Source: PALSA-505 sp036501145 | GTDB lineage: Bacteria; Actinomycetota; Actinomycetes; Streptosporangiales; Streptosporangiaceae | Length of the DNA stretch: 64,000 bases | Direction of reading: 5' to 3' | NCBI GenBank assembly: GCA_036501145.1 | Contig: DASYAV010000052.1 | Coordinates: 74,503 to 138,502 of the forward strand | In this document: positions 26,068 through 34,958 of the stretch, in pieces | How the letters are laid out: each line of letters opens with the position of its first letter | Numbering within the stretch: position 1 is the stretch's first letter | Notes under the pieces: generated by a model | The model's database searches: none | The model's input: the letters and a program-made list of their open reading frames with translations, nothing else | Told to the model about the DNA's origin: nothing | Translations under genes and position numbers: made by a program

Positions 26068-26097
26068 TTGAATATGTGACGGAAATTGATCTAATCT
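26068..26097 (+). promoter_or_regulatory. Promoter of the GH27 gene
   Basis: TTGAAT (26068-26073) and TAATCT (26092-26097) are 18 bases apart, in the divergent gap between the DeoR regulator and the alpha-galactosidase. The leader to the ATG is about 100 bases and contains no obvious operator dyad that I could fix with confidence. Confidence 0.5.
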
Positions 26098-26203
26098 AGG
26101 GTGAATGTCCCCAAGCCGATCATGAATCCGCGCTGATCGCCTCCACTTGCGGTCCCGCGACTCTGCATGAAGACGCCCGGAGCGAACCGATGGAGGAGGA
26201 CTC

Positions 26204-27625
26204 ATGAGCAGGCTGACGCGTGGGCTGACCGCCGCGCTGATCGCAGTGCCGATGATGGCCGTGCCGGCCGGGGTTTCCGTGCTGGCGCGCGGCCCGGCGG
26301 CGCAGGCGGAGGTGCACCCGCCGCCCGGCACCGACCTCAAGCCGGTGCTGGGCTGGAGCAGCTGGAGCTTCTTCCGGCGCACCGCGGGCGCCGCCACCGT
26401 CGAGGCCGCGGCCAGGGCGCTGAAGTCGACCGGCCTGGAGCGGCTGGGCTACCGGTACGTCAACCAGGACGACTTCTGGTACCAGTGCCCGGGAAAGCAG
26501 GGCCCCAAGGTTGATCACTGGGGGCGGTGGGTGACCCGCCCGGCCAAGTACCCGTCCGGCCCAGGCGGCGAGAACGGCATCCAGGTCGCCGCCAGCTATG
26601 TGCACAGCCTCGGCTTCAAGTTCGGCATCTACGTCACGCCCGGCATCTCCGACCAGGCCGTGGCGAAGAACACGCCGATCCTGGGCACCCACTACACCGC
26701 GGACCAGATCGCGACCACGGCCCGGCAGAACAACTACAACTGCGGTGGGATGACCGGCATCAACTACTCCAAGCCCGGCGCGCAGGCCTACGTCAACTCG
26801 ATCGTGTCCGAGTTCGCCCGCTGGGGGATCGACTACATCAAGCTGGACGGCATCACCGACAGCAACATCGCCGACATCCAGGCCTGGTCCAACGCGATCC
26901 GGCAGGTGGGCCGCCCGATGCAGCTGGACGTCACCGAGGGCAGCTACACCGTGGCCCTCGGCCCGACGCTGGACCAGTACGCGACCCAGTGGGAGTACAG
27001 CTCCGACATCGAGAACTACGGCGGCAAGGGGCTGACCAACTACGCCAACGTGAGCAGGCGGTTCACCACGCTCAACGTGTGGGAGCCGGCCTACGGCGGC
27101 AAGGTCTTCGACGCCTACAACGACTTCGACTCCGTCGAGGTCGGCAACTGCACCAACGACGTCGGCTCGACCGGCCCGTTCGGCACGGTCGACTACCCGG
27201 ACGGCGACGGGCTGACCCTGCCGCAGCGGGAGACGGTGCTGAGCCTGTGGTCGCTGGCCTCCTCACCGCTGATCCTCGGCACCAACCTGACCGAGCTGTG
27301 CCGCACCGACCTGAGCCTGCTCAAGAACAAGGCCGTGCTGGCCGTGGAGCAGGACGGCGTCGACGCCTCGACGATCAGCAGCGGCTCCACCTCGAAGGTG
27401 GTGGCCAAGGTCGAGCCGGACGGCGACGGCGTGGTCGGCCTGTTCAACACGACCGGCCAGCCCGAGACGGTGTCCACCACGGCCGCGGCGATCGGCCTGC
27501 CGGGGACGGGCAGCTACAAGCTGACGAACCTGTGGACGCACACGTCCAGCAGCAGCGGCGCCACGATCAGCGCCACCGTGCCGCCGAAGGGCGTGGTCCT
27601 CTACCAGGTCCACCCGGCCGGCTGA
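26204..27625 (+). CDS. Secreted GH27 alpha-galactosidase
   Basis: 473 residues, GGAGGAGG before the ATG. A signal peptide (about 1-35, hydrophobic core LTAALIAVPMMAVPAGVSV, Ala-x-Ala near PAAQAE) directs export. The (beta/alpha)8 catalytic domain carries GH27 landmarks: LGWSSW, YVNQDDFW, FGIYVTPG, the nucleophile Asp215 in YIKLDG, and NDFDSVEVGN supplying the second Asp. The C-terminal 100 residues form the usual antiparallel beta domain. It would release terminal alpha-galactose (or a related sugar) from plant or other glycans. A long-stem terminator follows. Confidence 0.92.
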   Translation: MSRLTRGLTAALIAVPMMAVPAGVSVLARGPAAQAEVHPPPGTDLKPVLGWSSWSFFRRTAGAATVEAAARALKSTGLERLGYRYVNQDDFWYQCPGKQGPKVDHWGRWVTRPAKYPSGPGGENGIQVAASYVHSLGFKFGIYVTPGISDQAVAKNTPILGTHYTADQIATTARQNNYNCGGMTGINYSKPGAQAYVNSIVSEFARWGIDYIKLDGITDSNIADIQAWSNAIRQVGRPMQLDVTEGSYTVALGPTLDQYATQWEYSSDIENYGGKGLTNYANVSRRFTTLNVWEPAYGGKVFDAYNDFDSVEVGNCTNDVGSTGPFGTVDYPDGDGLTLPQRETVLSLWSLASSPLILGTNLTELCRTDLSLLKNKAVLAVEQDGVDASTISSGSTSKVVAKVEPDGDGVVGLFNTTGQPETVSTTAAAIGLPGTGSYKLTNLWTHTSSSSGATISATVPPKGVVLYQVHPAG

Positions 27626-27653
27626 CCAGCGGGTGAACCCAGCTGGTGAGCAA

Positions 27654-27689
27654 CGCCGCCGGGACGGGCGCCCCCCCGTCCCGGCGGCG
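27654..27689. terminator. Bidirectional hairpin terminator
   Basis: A 15-base perfect stem (CGCCGCCGGGACGGG with its complement ending at 27689) around a six-base loop lies between the convergent alpha-galactosidase and crotonase genes. There is no T run, so termination would depend on the very stable stem, as is common in actinomycetes. Confidence 0.75.
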
Positions 27690-27724
27690 CCATGTCTGGG
27701 CCGGGCACGGGCTGGAACCGGGCC

Positions 27725-28504
27725 TTACGGCCGCCCGCGGCGCCACCGGGGCTTGCGCTTGCCGAGGAAGGCCTGCATGCCCTCGCGCGCGTCCGGCAGC
27801 TGGCTGGTCGCCGCCATCACCTCGATGGCGTAGGCGTACGCCTTCGGCTGGTCCAGGTCGATCTGCGCGTACAGCGCCTGCTTGCCGATGCCCTTGCTCT
27901 CCGCCGAGCCGCGGGTCACCCGTTCGAGCAGGTCCTGCACGGCCGAGTCGAGCTGCGTGGCCGGCACCACCCGGTTGACCAGTCCCCAGTCCAGCGCGGT
28001 CGCCGCGTCGATGACGTCCCCGGACATGGCCATTTCTGTGGCGCGCTTGCGGCCGACGTTCCTGGCGATCGCCACCATCGGGGTGTGGCAGAACCAGCCG
28101 CCCTTGCCGCCCGGCGCGGCGAACCCGGCGTCCTCGCTGGCCACCGCGAGGTCGGTGCTGGCCACCAGCTGGCAGCCGGCCGCCGTGGCCAGGCCGTGCA
28201 CCCGGGACACCACCGGCTGCGGCACCTGCTGGATCAGCGTCATCAGCTCGGTGCAGGTGGTCAGCAGGGCGCGGACCGCGGCCAGGTCGGCCTCGGCCAC
28301 GTCGGCGAAGTCATGCCCGGCGGAGAACACCGGGCCGTTGCCGGCCAGCACGATGCCCAGCGCGTCGCTGCCCCCGGCCTCGCGGAACGCGGCGATCAGC
28401 TCGCGCATGTGCCGCAGCGACAGGGCGTTGCGCCGCTGCGGGCGGTTCATGGTGATCGTGGTGAACTCACCCGACCGCTCGACCAGGATGTGCTCGTATC
28501 CCAT
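27725..28504 (-). CDS. Enoyl-CoA hydratase/isomerase family protein, ECHDC3-like
   Basis: 259 residues, AGGAGG 5 bases before the ATG. Crotonase fold: ITMNRPQRRNALSLRHM, oxyanion-hole segment FSAGHDFADV, and GLATAAGCQLVAS. In true hydratases the last segment reads GGGCELA and a second catalytic Glu follows; here the first Glu is Gln (CQLVAS) and the second is replaced in FAAPGGKGGWFC. This is the same pattern as the ECHDC3 group, whose members lack both catalytic glutamates, so ordinary enoyl-CoA hydration is unlikely. The end KRKPRW also matches that group. Its operon position just after the envelope genes may be chance. Confidence 0.88.
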   Translation of the reverse strand: MGYEHILVERSGEFTTITMNRPQRRNALSLRHMRELIAAFREAGGSDALGIVLAGNGPVFSAGHDFADVAEADLAAVRALLTTCTELMTLIQQVPQPVVSRVHGLATAAGCQLVASTDLAVASEDAGFAAPGGKGGWFCHTPMVAIARNVGRKRATEMAMSGDVIDAATALDWGLVNRVVPATQLDSAVQDLLERVTRGSAESKGIGKQALYAQIDLDQPKAYAYAIEVMAATSQLPDAREGMQAFLGKRKPRWRRGRP

Positions 28505-28569
28505 AGCGGCCTCCTCGCTGCCGAGCCTACGCTCGCGCAGCCGCGGGCCCGGCCCGGGCGGCCGCACGG

Positions 28570-29499
28570 TCAGGCCCTGGGCGCCCAGTGCAGGGTGAAC
28601 CGGGTCAGCGAGTAGCCGAACGCGTTCACCGTCGGCTGGATGAAGTTGTCCCGGATGGTCTGGCTGGCCTCGTGCTCGGCCGCGGCGATCAGCGGCTGGG
28701 TGACCTGCGGCGAGTGCACGGCCTTGTAGAACGCGATCTGCTGGGCCTGCGCGTACAGCACCGACTGTGCGAACTGCGGCCGGATCAGCAGCCCGCAGGC
28801 CACTCCGGGATAGGTCCAGCTGTGCTCGGTGCTCACCGGCTTGGACGGGATGTTGTCGATCGTGACGTCGTGCACGGACTGCGGCAGCTGCGGTGGCGGC
28901 AGCGTCATGCTGACCGCGGCGGCGCCCTGCTTGCCGCCGCCGGCCGGCCGGCTCAGCACCTGAAGCCGGTAGTGCCCGGAGCTGCGGGCCCACCAGTTCG
29001 GGCCCGGGTTGAGGTCGACGCTGGCCGAGGCGTAGGCGACCGCGTCGAACGTGCTGGAGTACCAGCAGGGGAACAGGCCGAGGCTCTTGGACACCTTGTG
29101 CGTGAAGATGAAGCTGAAGCTGGCCCGGCCGAGCGCCGGCCGGGAGATGCCCTCGACCTTCTGCAGCACCCACGGCCCGAGCTCGACGTTGGAGGTGGTG
29201 CCGGCGGTGACGCTCTGCCAGGGCCAGCCCAACCTGACGTCCGGCAGGTGCACGTTGAGCCCGACCGCGTGCAGCATCGCCGACAGCGCGATCAGCACCA
29301 CTGACGCGACCGCGCGGCGGAAGATCAGCCCCGCGACGACCAGCACCGCGGTGACCTTGATCCACCGCGGGATCCAGCGCCGCCGCGGACGCCGCGGCGC
29401 CGGGCGTTGCCGGCCGGGATCGGTGCCGGTGGGCTCACCCGGGGGCTGGGATTCCGCCGTGGGCAGCTGGCCGGGCAGCAGCCTGACCACGTGCCTCAC
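28570..29499 (-). CDS. Membrane protein with extracytoplasmic domain
   Basis: 309 residues, family not recognised. A basic, proline-rich cytoplasmic N-terminus (1-46) precedes one or two hydrophobic segments (about 47-80), then a roughly 225-residue soluble domain predicted outside. The domain ends with a long helical, charged stretch (LIAAAEHEASQTIRDNFIQP, then a beta-like tail). It starts 61 bases after the large muralytic protein on the same strand, so the two are probably co-transcribed. It may anchor or organise a wall-active complex. Confidence 0.75.
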   Translation of the reverse strand: MRHVVRLLPGQLPTAESQPPGEPTGTDPGRQRPAPRRPRRRWIPRWIKVTAVLVVAGLIFRRAVASVVLIALSAMLHAVGLNVHLPDVRLGWPWQSVTAGTTSNVELGPWVLQKVEGISRPALGRASFSFIFTHKVSKSLGLFPCWYSSTFDAVAYASASVDLNPGPNWWARSSGHYRLQVLSRPAGGGKQGAAAVSMTLPPPQLPQSVHDVTIDNIPSKPVSTEHSWTYPGVACGLLIRPQFAQSVLYAQAQQIAFYKAVHSPQVTQPLIAAAEHEASQTIRDNFIQPTVNAFGYSLTRFTLHWAPRA

Positions 29500-29559
29500 C
29501 TTCCTTCTGCCTGTCGGTCTGGTGCCTGTCGGTGTCTGCGGGTGACCGGTGCTCCGGGT

Positions 29560-32500
29560 CTACAACGTGGCCGGGTAGTCCAGGCTGAGCAGTACCGGCA
29601 CCGCGCCGAAGTGCATCCGGAACCGGCTGCCCGGCTTGTCCGGCGCGTTCGGGTCGTTGATGGTCGGCCAGCGCATGCTGATGTGCTGGACGGTCAGACC
29701 GGCGACCGAGTAGGGGAACTCCATCGCCGACGTGTGGTGCACCTTCAGCAGCTCGCCCCAGCGGAACGCGGCGAACGCGTTGGCCAGGTCGCGGATCGAC
29801 AGCGGCCCGGCCCCGGTCAGGTCGATGCCGTACACCGTCCTGGCCAGTTCGACCAGTTCTTCGGCGCACTGCTCGAGCGCGGCCGACCTGGTCCAGTAGA
29901 CCGTGCCGTCGGCGTTGGGAGTGCCGAGCTTTTCGCCGTGCACCGGGGAGTGCCGCGGCCTGGCCTCGCACTGCATCCAGTCGCACGCGGCCAGCAGCTC
30001 CCAGGGCAGGCCGGTGGGCCCGGCCACGTCCCGGTACAGCGGCTCGGCCCGCAGCAGCGGCCCCTTGGCCATGGCCTGGAAGGCGTTCCGCACCGCCCGC
30101 GGCAGCGGCCGCTCGTACCGCGCCCGTCCGCCGGCCCCGGTAGCCGCGGTGGCCTGGCTGGCCGGCCGCGTGGACCGGGATGGCCGCACCGCCGCCAGCC
30201 GCTCCCGCAGACCGGTAGCCCCGCGAGCCCGGCGGGCCCGGAGGGGGCCGGACTGGCCGCCGTCGGTGTCCGTCGCGGTGTCGCTCGCGGTGTCGCTCGC
30301 GACGGCGGCCCGGGAGGTGGCCGCAGGCTCGGACGCCTCGCTTGCCCAGTCCGGCACCCAGTCCCCGGGCAACCACTCGGCCGTGGTCTCGCCCGGCGCC
30401 TGCTCGTCAGCCGCCGCCCTGGCGGGCGCGGACTCGACTGCACCGGTCGGGGCCCGCGCCGCGCGGGCGGTCACCCCGGACGACGCGGACTCGTTTCGCG
30501 GGCTGGTGGAAGCCGAGGCATTGGCCGCCGACAGCGGGACCGCCGAGGTGGCCGCTTCCGTGCCACCCGCCGACGGAGTCCGGTCGGCCATCAGCGTCGC
30601 CCTCACCGGCTTGGCAGCCGAGCCTTGGCCGCGGTTGGCCGGCCGCGCCGACCCCGCCGGGCCGGCCGGCCGCGAGCTCCGGGCTGATCCGGCGGACCGC
30701 CCGGCGCCGGCCTGGCCGCCAGCTCGTGCGCTCTGGGCTGGTGCGGCGGACCGTGCCGATCCGGTTGGGCTGGCACGTCGCGCGCTCTGGGCCGGGGTTG
30801 CCGACTGTGCCGATCCGGTTGAGCCGGCCGCCTGCGCGGACTGGCGCGACGTGCCGTTGCGCTGCGGGGGCAGGCCTGCCCAGGCGTCGCCCGGCTGACC
30901 CGCGCCCTGCGCCGGCGCGTCCGTGGTGGCCGGTCCGCGCCGCGTCGTGCCGGTGGTGGCCGCGGTACGGCTGCCCGTGCCGGTGGCGGCGGGACCGCGA
31001 CGGGCGGTGCCGGCCGATCCCGCGGTCGAGGACCGCGTGCCCGGCTGTGCCGCGCCGCCTGGGATGCCGGGCATCGGCTGCGACAGGCCCGGGATCGAAG
31101 CCGTGCCCGCCTGTCCCGCGCTCTGCGCGGCACCAGGCGCCGAGCGGTTGCTGCGCGACCCGGCGCCACCACCCGGCCAGGAGTTGCCCGGCCGGGAACT
31201 GGCCGTCGACTGGCCCGCGCGCGGCGGCGAGGCCACGCCCGGCTGGCCACTGAGCGTCGAGTTCGGTGGTGAGCTCGGCTGGGGGGCCGAGCTCCCCGGG
31301 GAGCCGGGGGCCGGCCGGGTGCTGGCCGGTGGTGAGCTCGGCGACGGCCCGGTCGCCCGCGGTGGTGAGCTGGGCGCTGGCCGCGTGGTCCGTGGCGGCG
31401 AGCCGGCGCCCGGCCGCGTTCCGCGGATCGGCCTGGTCCCGGTGCCCGGAGTGCTCGCCTGTGTGCCGGGCGCGGGCTGCGCCAGGCCCGGCACGCTGGC
31501 CTGCCCGGGCGCGGCGGTGGGCTGCGTCCGCCCGGTGGGGGCCGGCTTGCCGCGGGCCGGCTTGGCGGCCGGGTGACCGGTCTGCGCGGCCGGGGCGGCG
31601 TCGTTGTACTGGTACAGGTTGTACTGGCGCATCAGCTTGATCAGCGTCTGGCCGTAGCCGGGGTCAGTGGCGTACACGCCGGTCAGCGACGAGGCGAACG
31701 CGTCCGGGTCGTGCTTGTCTGTCATCACCTGGCGGTAGTAGTCGCTGGTGGCCAGCAGCCGGCCGTGGTCATCGATGCTCTGCGCGGCGCTCTGGTAGGC
31801 GCGGAACGGCGCCGCCGTGACCACCCACTGGCCGTTCTCGTACTCCTGGGTCAGCTGCGTGTCGGTGCCCGCCGGACCCTCGCCCTTCATGCCGAACAGG
31901 TTGTGGTCCTTGCTGGCCAGGATGCTCTGGCCCCAGCCGGACTCGTCGATCGCCTGTGCGATGGTGACCGACGCGGGCACGCCGTAGCGGTGCTGAGCCG
32001 CCACCGCGCCCGGCGCGATCTCGTTGATGAACGCCTGCTGGGCGCTGGTCATCTGCACCCGCGCTGATTGCGCCTGGGGTTGCGGTGAGTTGCGCATGGC
32101 CGACCCCCCGGACCGTGCCCCCGGCTGACCGGGTGCTGCGTGATGGGTGCCCGCGTGCTGGGCCGTGGCTGGCAGGCCGGGGATGACGGCGCCACCGTTC
32201 GCGGCCCTCTGGAACTTGGTCGGCGGACCGAGCCGGACCGCGCCGGGCGCCGCTCCCGGCACCGAAGCGGTAGCCGCCCCGCTGCTGTCGTCGCGACCGC
32301 CGGCGACGGCCGTGCCGCCACCATTGGTGGCCGTGCCGCCGCCGGTGGCGCCGTGCCCGGCCGGCCTGGCGCCCGGCGCGTGCGCGTGCACCGGGCGGGC
32401 CGGGCGGTGCGACGTCCGGGGATGGGTGGCGTGCCACTGGCCGCGGGCTGGTTCTTGCGATCGCACGGCCGTCCCAGCCGCCCGGCCGGACCCGCCGGTA

Positions 32501-33417
32501 CGCGCGGCCGCCGCCTGCGGGGCCGGCGACGGCGTGGACGTTCCCGGGACGGCCGCCGCTCCGGCCGCCGCGACCAGGCCGGCGTCGCGGCCCGCGCCGG
32601 GCTGCGGCGCGGCGGTGTCGGCTTGGCGGCTGGTGGCCCGGTTCGCGCGAGCCGGCCGCCCGCGCGAACCGGGCTGCCCGGCCGCGCCTGCCTGCCGGGC
32701 CGTTCCACCGGCGCTCTGGCCGTTGTTGACGAAACCGGCTACGCCCTGCGCGCTGAGCGGGCCGGCATATTCGTGTGCGTTGACCGAGAAATCGGGCAGC
32801 GAGTCCCCGCCGATCGTGTGCAAGACTCCACCCGCGTACTTCGTGACCACTTCGACGTGGCCGTTGAACAGCACCCAGTCGCCCGGCTGCGGCTGGTAGC
32901 CGTCGCCCAGCGGATGCCAGCGATCGTGCGCCTGCGCGTCCTGCAGCACCGACACCACGGCGGGCGACGACGGATTGGGGTCGACGCGGACGTCGGCCCA
33001 GTCGTGCAGCGGCCACGGGTAACTGGACCCGCCGCTCACCCAGCTCTGCTGGCCGATGGCCTGCGCCCCGAGCTCGAGGGTGAGGCTGGCGAAGGCGGCG
33101 CACGACGGCCCATGGTCGGCGCCGTCCATGCTGTCGTGCTGCCAGATCAGCGCCTCCATCTCGGCTGGCGTCTTGCCCGCCGACAGGTGCAGGTAGTACT
33201 GGGCGACGTTGACGATCGCCGAGCGGAGCATGGCGTCGCTGCTCCGCGCCGGCTTGGCCACCTGCTGCAGGGCGAGCAGGCGGATCTCGGCCGGGCTGGG
33301 GTGGGCGGACGCGTGCGTGCTGCCGGGCGTGAACGAAAAGCCGGTGATGGCTCCGCTCGCGCCGAGGCTGACCACCGCGGTGGCCTGCTGCCACCAGGGC
33401 TTGCTGGTCACGTTCAT
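29560..33417 (-). CDS. Giant multidomain cell-wall hydrolase (CHAP/NlpC-like + GH73 + lysozyme-like)
   Basis: 1285 residues. A weakly hydrophobic N-terminus (12-40) could be an export signal. Residues about 60-230 look like a papain-type CHAP/NlpC peptidase: Cys106 in GPSCAAFASL and His187 in NGHVEVV. Residues 456-605 are a GH73-type glucosaminidase with its catalytic Glu492 in AIDESGWGQS, plus HNLFGMKG. A long Pro/Ala/Ser/Thr/Gly-rich linker (about 610-1090) follows, and the last 190 residues (LPWELLAACDWMQCEARP onward) resemble a lysozyme/transglycosylase-like domain with a Glu at the expected place. Both peptide and glycan bonds of peptidoglycan could be cut. Preceded by a membrane protein gene 54 bases upstream; likely a dedicated wall-opening machine. 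Confidence 0.82.
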   Translation of the reverse strand: MNVTSKPWWQQATAVVSLGASGAITGFSFTPGSTHASAHPSPAEIRLLALQQVAKPARSSDAMLRSAIVNVAQYYLHLSAGKTPAEMEALIWQHDSMDGADHGPSCAAFASLTLELGAQAIGQQSWVSGGSSYPWPLHDWADVRVDPNPSSPAVVSVLQDAQAHDRWHPLGDGYQPQPGDWVLFNGHVEVVTKYAGGVLHTIGGDSLPDFSVNAHEYAGPLSAQGVAGFVNNGQSAGGTARQAGAAGQPGSRGRPARANRATSRQADTAAPQPGAGRDAGLVAAAGAAAVPGTSTPSPAPQAAAARTGGSGRAAGTAVRSQEPARGQWHATHPRTSHRPARPVHAHAPGARPAGHGATGGGTATNGGGTAVAGGRDDSSGAATASVPGAAPGAVRLGPPTKFQRAANGGAVIPGLPATAQHAGTHHAAPGQPGARSGGSAMRNSPQPQAQSARVQMTSAQQAFINEIAPGAVAAQHRYGVPASVTIAQAIDESGWGQSILASKDHNLFGMKGEGPAGTDTQLTQEYENGQWVVTAAPFRAYQSAAQSIDDHGRLLATSDYYRQVMTDKHDPDAFASSLTGVYATDPGYGQTLIKLMRQYNLYQYNDAAPAAQTGHPAAKPARGKPAPTGRTQPTAAPGQASVPGLAQPAPGTQASTPGTGTRPIRGTRPGAGSPPRTTRPAPSSPPRATGPSPSSPPASTRPAPGSPGSSAPQPSSPPNSTLSGQPGVASPPRAGQSTASSRPGNSWPGGGAGSRSNRSAPGAAQSAGQAGTASIPGLSQPMPGIPGGAAQPGTRSSTAGSAGTARRGPAATGTGSRTAATTGTTRRGPATTDAPAQGAGQPGDAWAGLPPQRNGTSRQSAQAAGSTGSAQSATPAQSARRASPTGSARSAAPAQSARAGGQAGAGRSAGSARSSRPAGPAGSARPANRGQGSAAKPVRATLMADRTPSAGGTEAATSAVPLSAANASASTSPRNESASSGVTARAARAPTGAVESAPARAAADEQAPGETTAEWLPGDWVPDWASEASEPAATSRAAVASDTASDTATDTDGGQSGPLRARRARGATGLRERLAAVRPSRSTRPASQATAATGAGGRARYERPLPRAVRNAFQAMAKGPLLRAEPLYRDVAGPTGLPWELLAACDWMQCEARPRHSPVHGEKLGTPNADGTVYWTRSAALEQCAEELVELARTVYGIDLTGAGPLSIRDLANAFAAFRWGELLKVHHTSAMEFPYSVAGLTVQHISMRWPTINDPNAPDKPGSRFRMHFGAVPVLLSLDYPATL

Positions 33418-33471
33418 GCCTGCCCCCCTTCCCGACCTCGTGGCTGAATGTGGCTGGCCAACGGGTGCCCG

Positions 33472-34494
33472 CTACGCCTGGCCCGGCTTGCTGCCGGGCA
33501 GGTGCTTGAGGATGGCCTGGACCTGCGGATCGCCGGGGTTCGAGGAGTTCTCGAACAGCACGGCGGCGTTGTGTGCGGCCTGCGGCGAGGCTCCGACCAC
33601 CCACTTCTGGTAGACGTCGGAGACCAGGGCGGCGGCTCCGGCGGCCGAGCTGACCGGCTTGGCGCACAGGCTCGGGTATCCGGACCTGGTGCGCAGCTTG
33701 GCCGAGCCGGTGTACCGCTGGCAGTTGGCCCGGCTGCTCTCCAGCCCTGGCTGCACCTCCGGCCGGCCGTTCGAGCCGGTGAGCGTGGCGCCGCCGATGA
33801 TGTTGTTGATCGCCCGCGCCGCCACCGCGATGCTGTCCACCGGGTTGGACGCGTCGTACGGGTTGTGCAGGTTCAGCGACCAGGCGATCTCGCCGCCCTG
33901 CTGCGGGGTGATCGGCTCCAGGCCGATCCGGCCGGTCTTCGCGTCGCCATAGTTGGCGTTGCCCCCGCTGGTCAGCAGGGCGAACACCCACAGGACCTGG
34001 GTGGTCGACTTGGCGCAGGCGAAGTTGACCTGGTTGGGCTCGGACTTGACGTCGGGGTTCTGGCAGGCCGTCGTCGCCGCTTTCTGGATAGTGGCGACGC
34101 TGGCCGGCCAGGACGGGCCGCCGCGGGAGGCGATGACCACGACGATGATCAGCAGCGCGGCACCGATCGCGGTCATGGTCAGCTTCCGGCCGCGGAACCG
34201 GCTGGGGGAGTAGGCGGTGCGGCGTCCGCCACTGACCAGCTGCTCGGTCCGGTCGATCGGTGGGTGAGCCGGGCCGCCCCGCGCCGGCTTGCCGCCGGCC
34301 GTGTGCGGCCCGCCGGGCTGGCCGGTTCGCGGTTTGCCGGCGGTGCCCGGTTCCTGCTGCGCCGCCTGGCCGAGTTCGCGCTCCAGCGCGACCCGGGTGT
34401 CCGACAGCTGCCGCTCGAGTTCCGCGGTCTGGTCCTGCAGATCGGCGAGCCGCTCGTCGCGGCCTGGCACGTCATACTCGAACTTCGTTACCAT
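33472..34494 (-). CDS. Single-pass membrane protein with a transglycosylase-like domain lacking the catalytic Glu
   Basis: 340 residues, GGGGTGAGG directly before the ATG. Coiled-coil-like N-terminus (10-45, ERLADLQDQTAELERQLSD), a Gly/Pro-rich linker, one membrane helix (about 107-122), then an external domain. Residues 165-232 resemble soluble lytic transglycosylases: ALLTSGGNANYG, TGRIGLEPITP and LHNPYDASNPVDSIAVAARAIN match the ESGxN, GLMQxMP and NPxDPxxNIxAGA elements. The catalytic Glu position is Thr175, so the domain probably binds rather than cuts glycan. Four Cys may form disulfides. First gene of the envelope operon; it could dock the muralytic protein on the membrane. Confidence 0.78.
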   Translation of the reverse strand: MVTKFEYDVPGRDERLADLQDQTAELERQLSDTRVALERELGQAAQQEPGTAGKPRTGQPGGPHTAGGKPARGGPAHPPIDRTEQLVSGGRRTAYSPSRFRGRKLTMTAIGAALLIIVVVIASRGGPSWPASVATIQKAATTACQNPDVKSEPNQVNFACAKSTTQVLWVFALLTSGGNANYGDAKTGRIGLEPITPQQGGEIAWSLNLHNPYDASNPVDSIAVAARAINNIIGGATLTGSNGRPEVQPGLESSRANCQRYTGSAKLRTRSGYPSLCAKPVSSAAGAAALVSDVYQKWVVGASPQAAHNAAVLFENSSNPGDPQVQAILKHLPGSKPGQA

Positions 34495-34695
34495 TCCTCA
34501 CCCCTAGCGTGCACCTGCGCCGGGCGCAGCCAGCTATTTGTGACCCTTGAAGAAGAACCCTGCCGGCAAACTGTCCGGCTACGTGCTATGCCCGCCCGTG
34601 CGGGCCGGCCACCACCGGGGCCCCGGGCGAAAGGCGAATCTGTCAACGCGGGCCACGCGGGGTGGGGGAAGGCACCCGGCGGCCCGGATCAGCTC

Positions 34696-34812
34696 ATCGG
34701 TCATCGAACATGTGACCGATATCCGGTGTCGCAGGTGTTCGAACATGCTGGCTATTAGAACACATGTACGACCAGATTGGAAAGGGGTTCGATCAGGGGA
34801 ACATGCGTTCAA
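34696..34812. promoter_or_regulatory. Cluster of GAAC(N4)GTTC-type dyads upstream of the envelope operon
   Basis: The 464-base gap 34495-34958 has no convincing gene. It contains TCGAACATGTGACCGA (34704-34719, inside an 8-base inverted repeat 34696-34720), TGTTCGAACA (34736-34745), TAGAACACATGTACGA (34756-34771; 14 of 16 match TCGAACACATGTTCGA) and GAACATGCGTTC (34799-34810, perfect GAAC-N4-GTTC core). These resemble actinobacterial LexA (SOS) boxes. The repetition suggests a genuine multi-site regulatory region, though the distance to the operon start (about 260-310 bases) is long. Confidence 0.45.
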
Positions 34813-34958
34813 CGATTGCCGGTCGCGGATTTCCTGTGGAGTCGGCGGGGGCTTGCGGCCGGTAGCGAACTGCGCCCGGCGCCCGGCCGCGCTGGCATGG
34901 CGATTCAGCCGGCCCCAAGCCGGCCGCGCGGGCCAGGCGCGTCAGCGGCGTTAGCTTG

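Noticed and set aside
34579..34812. 77-codon minus-strand frame in the gap before the envelope operon
   Set aside because: No ribosome site, no family, overlaps the dyad cluster; more likely untranslated leader.
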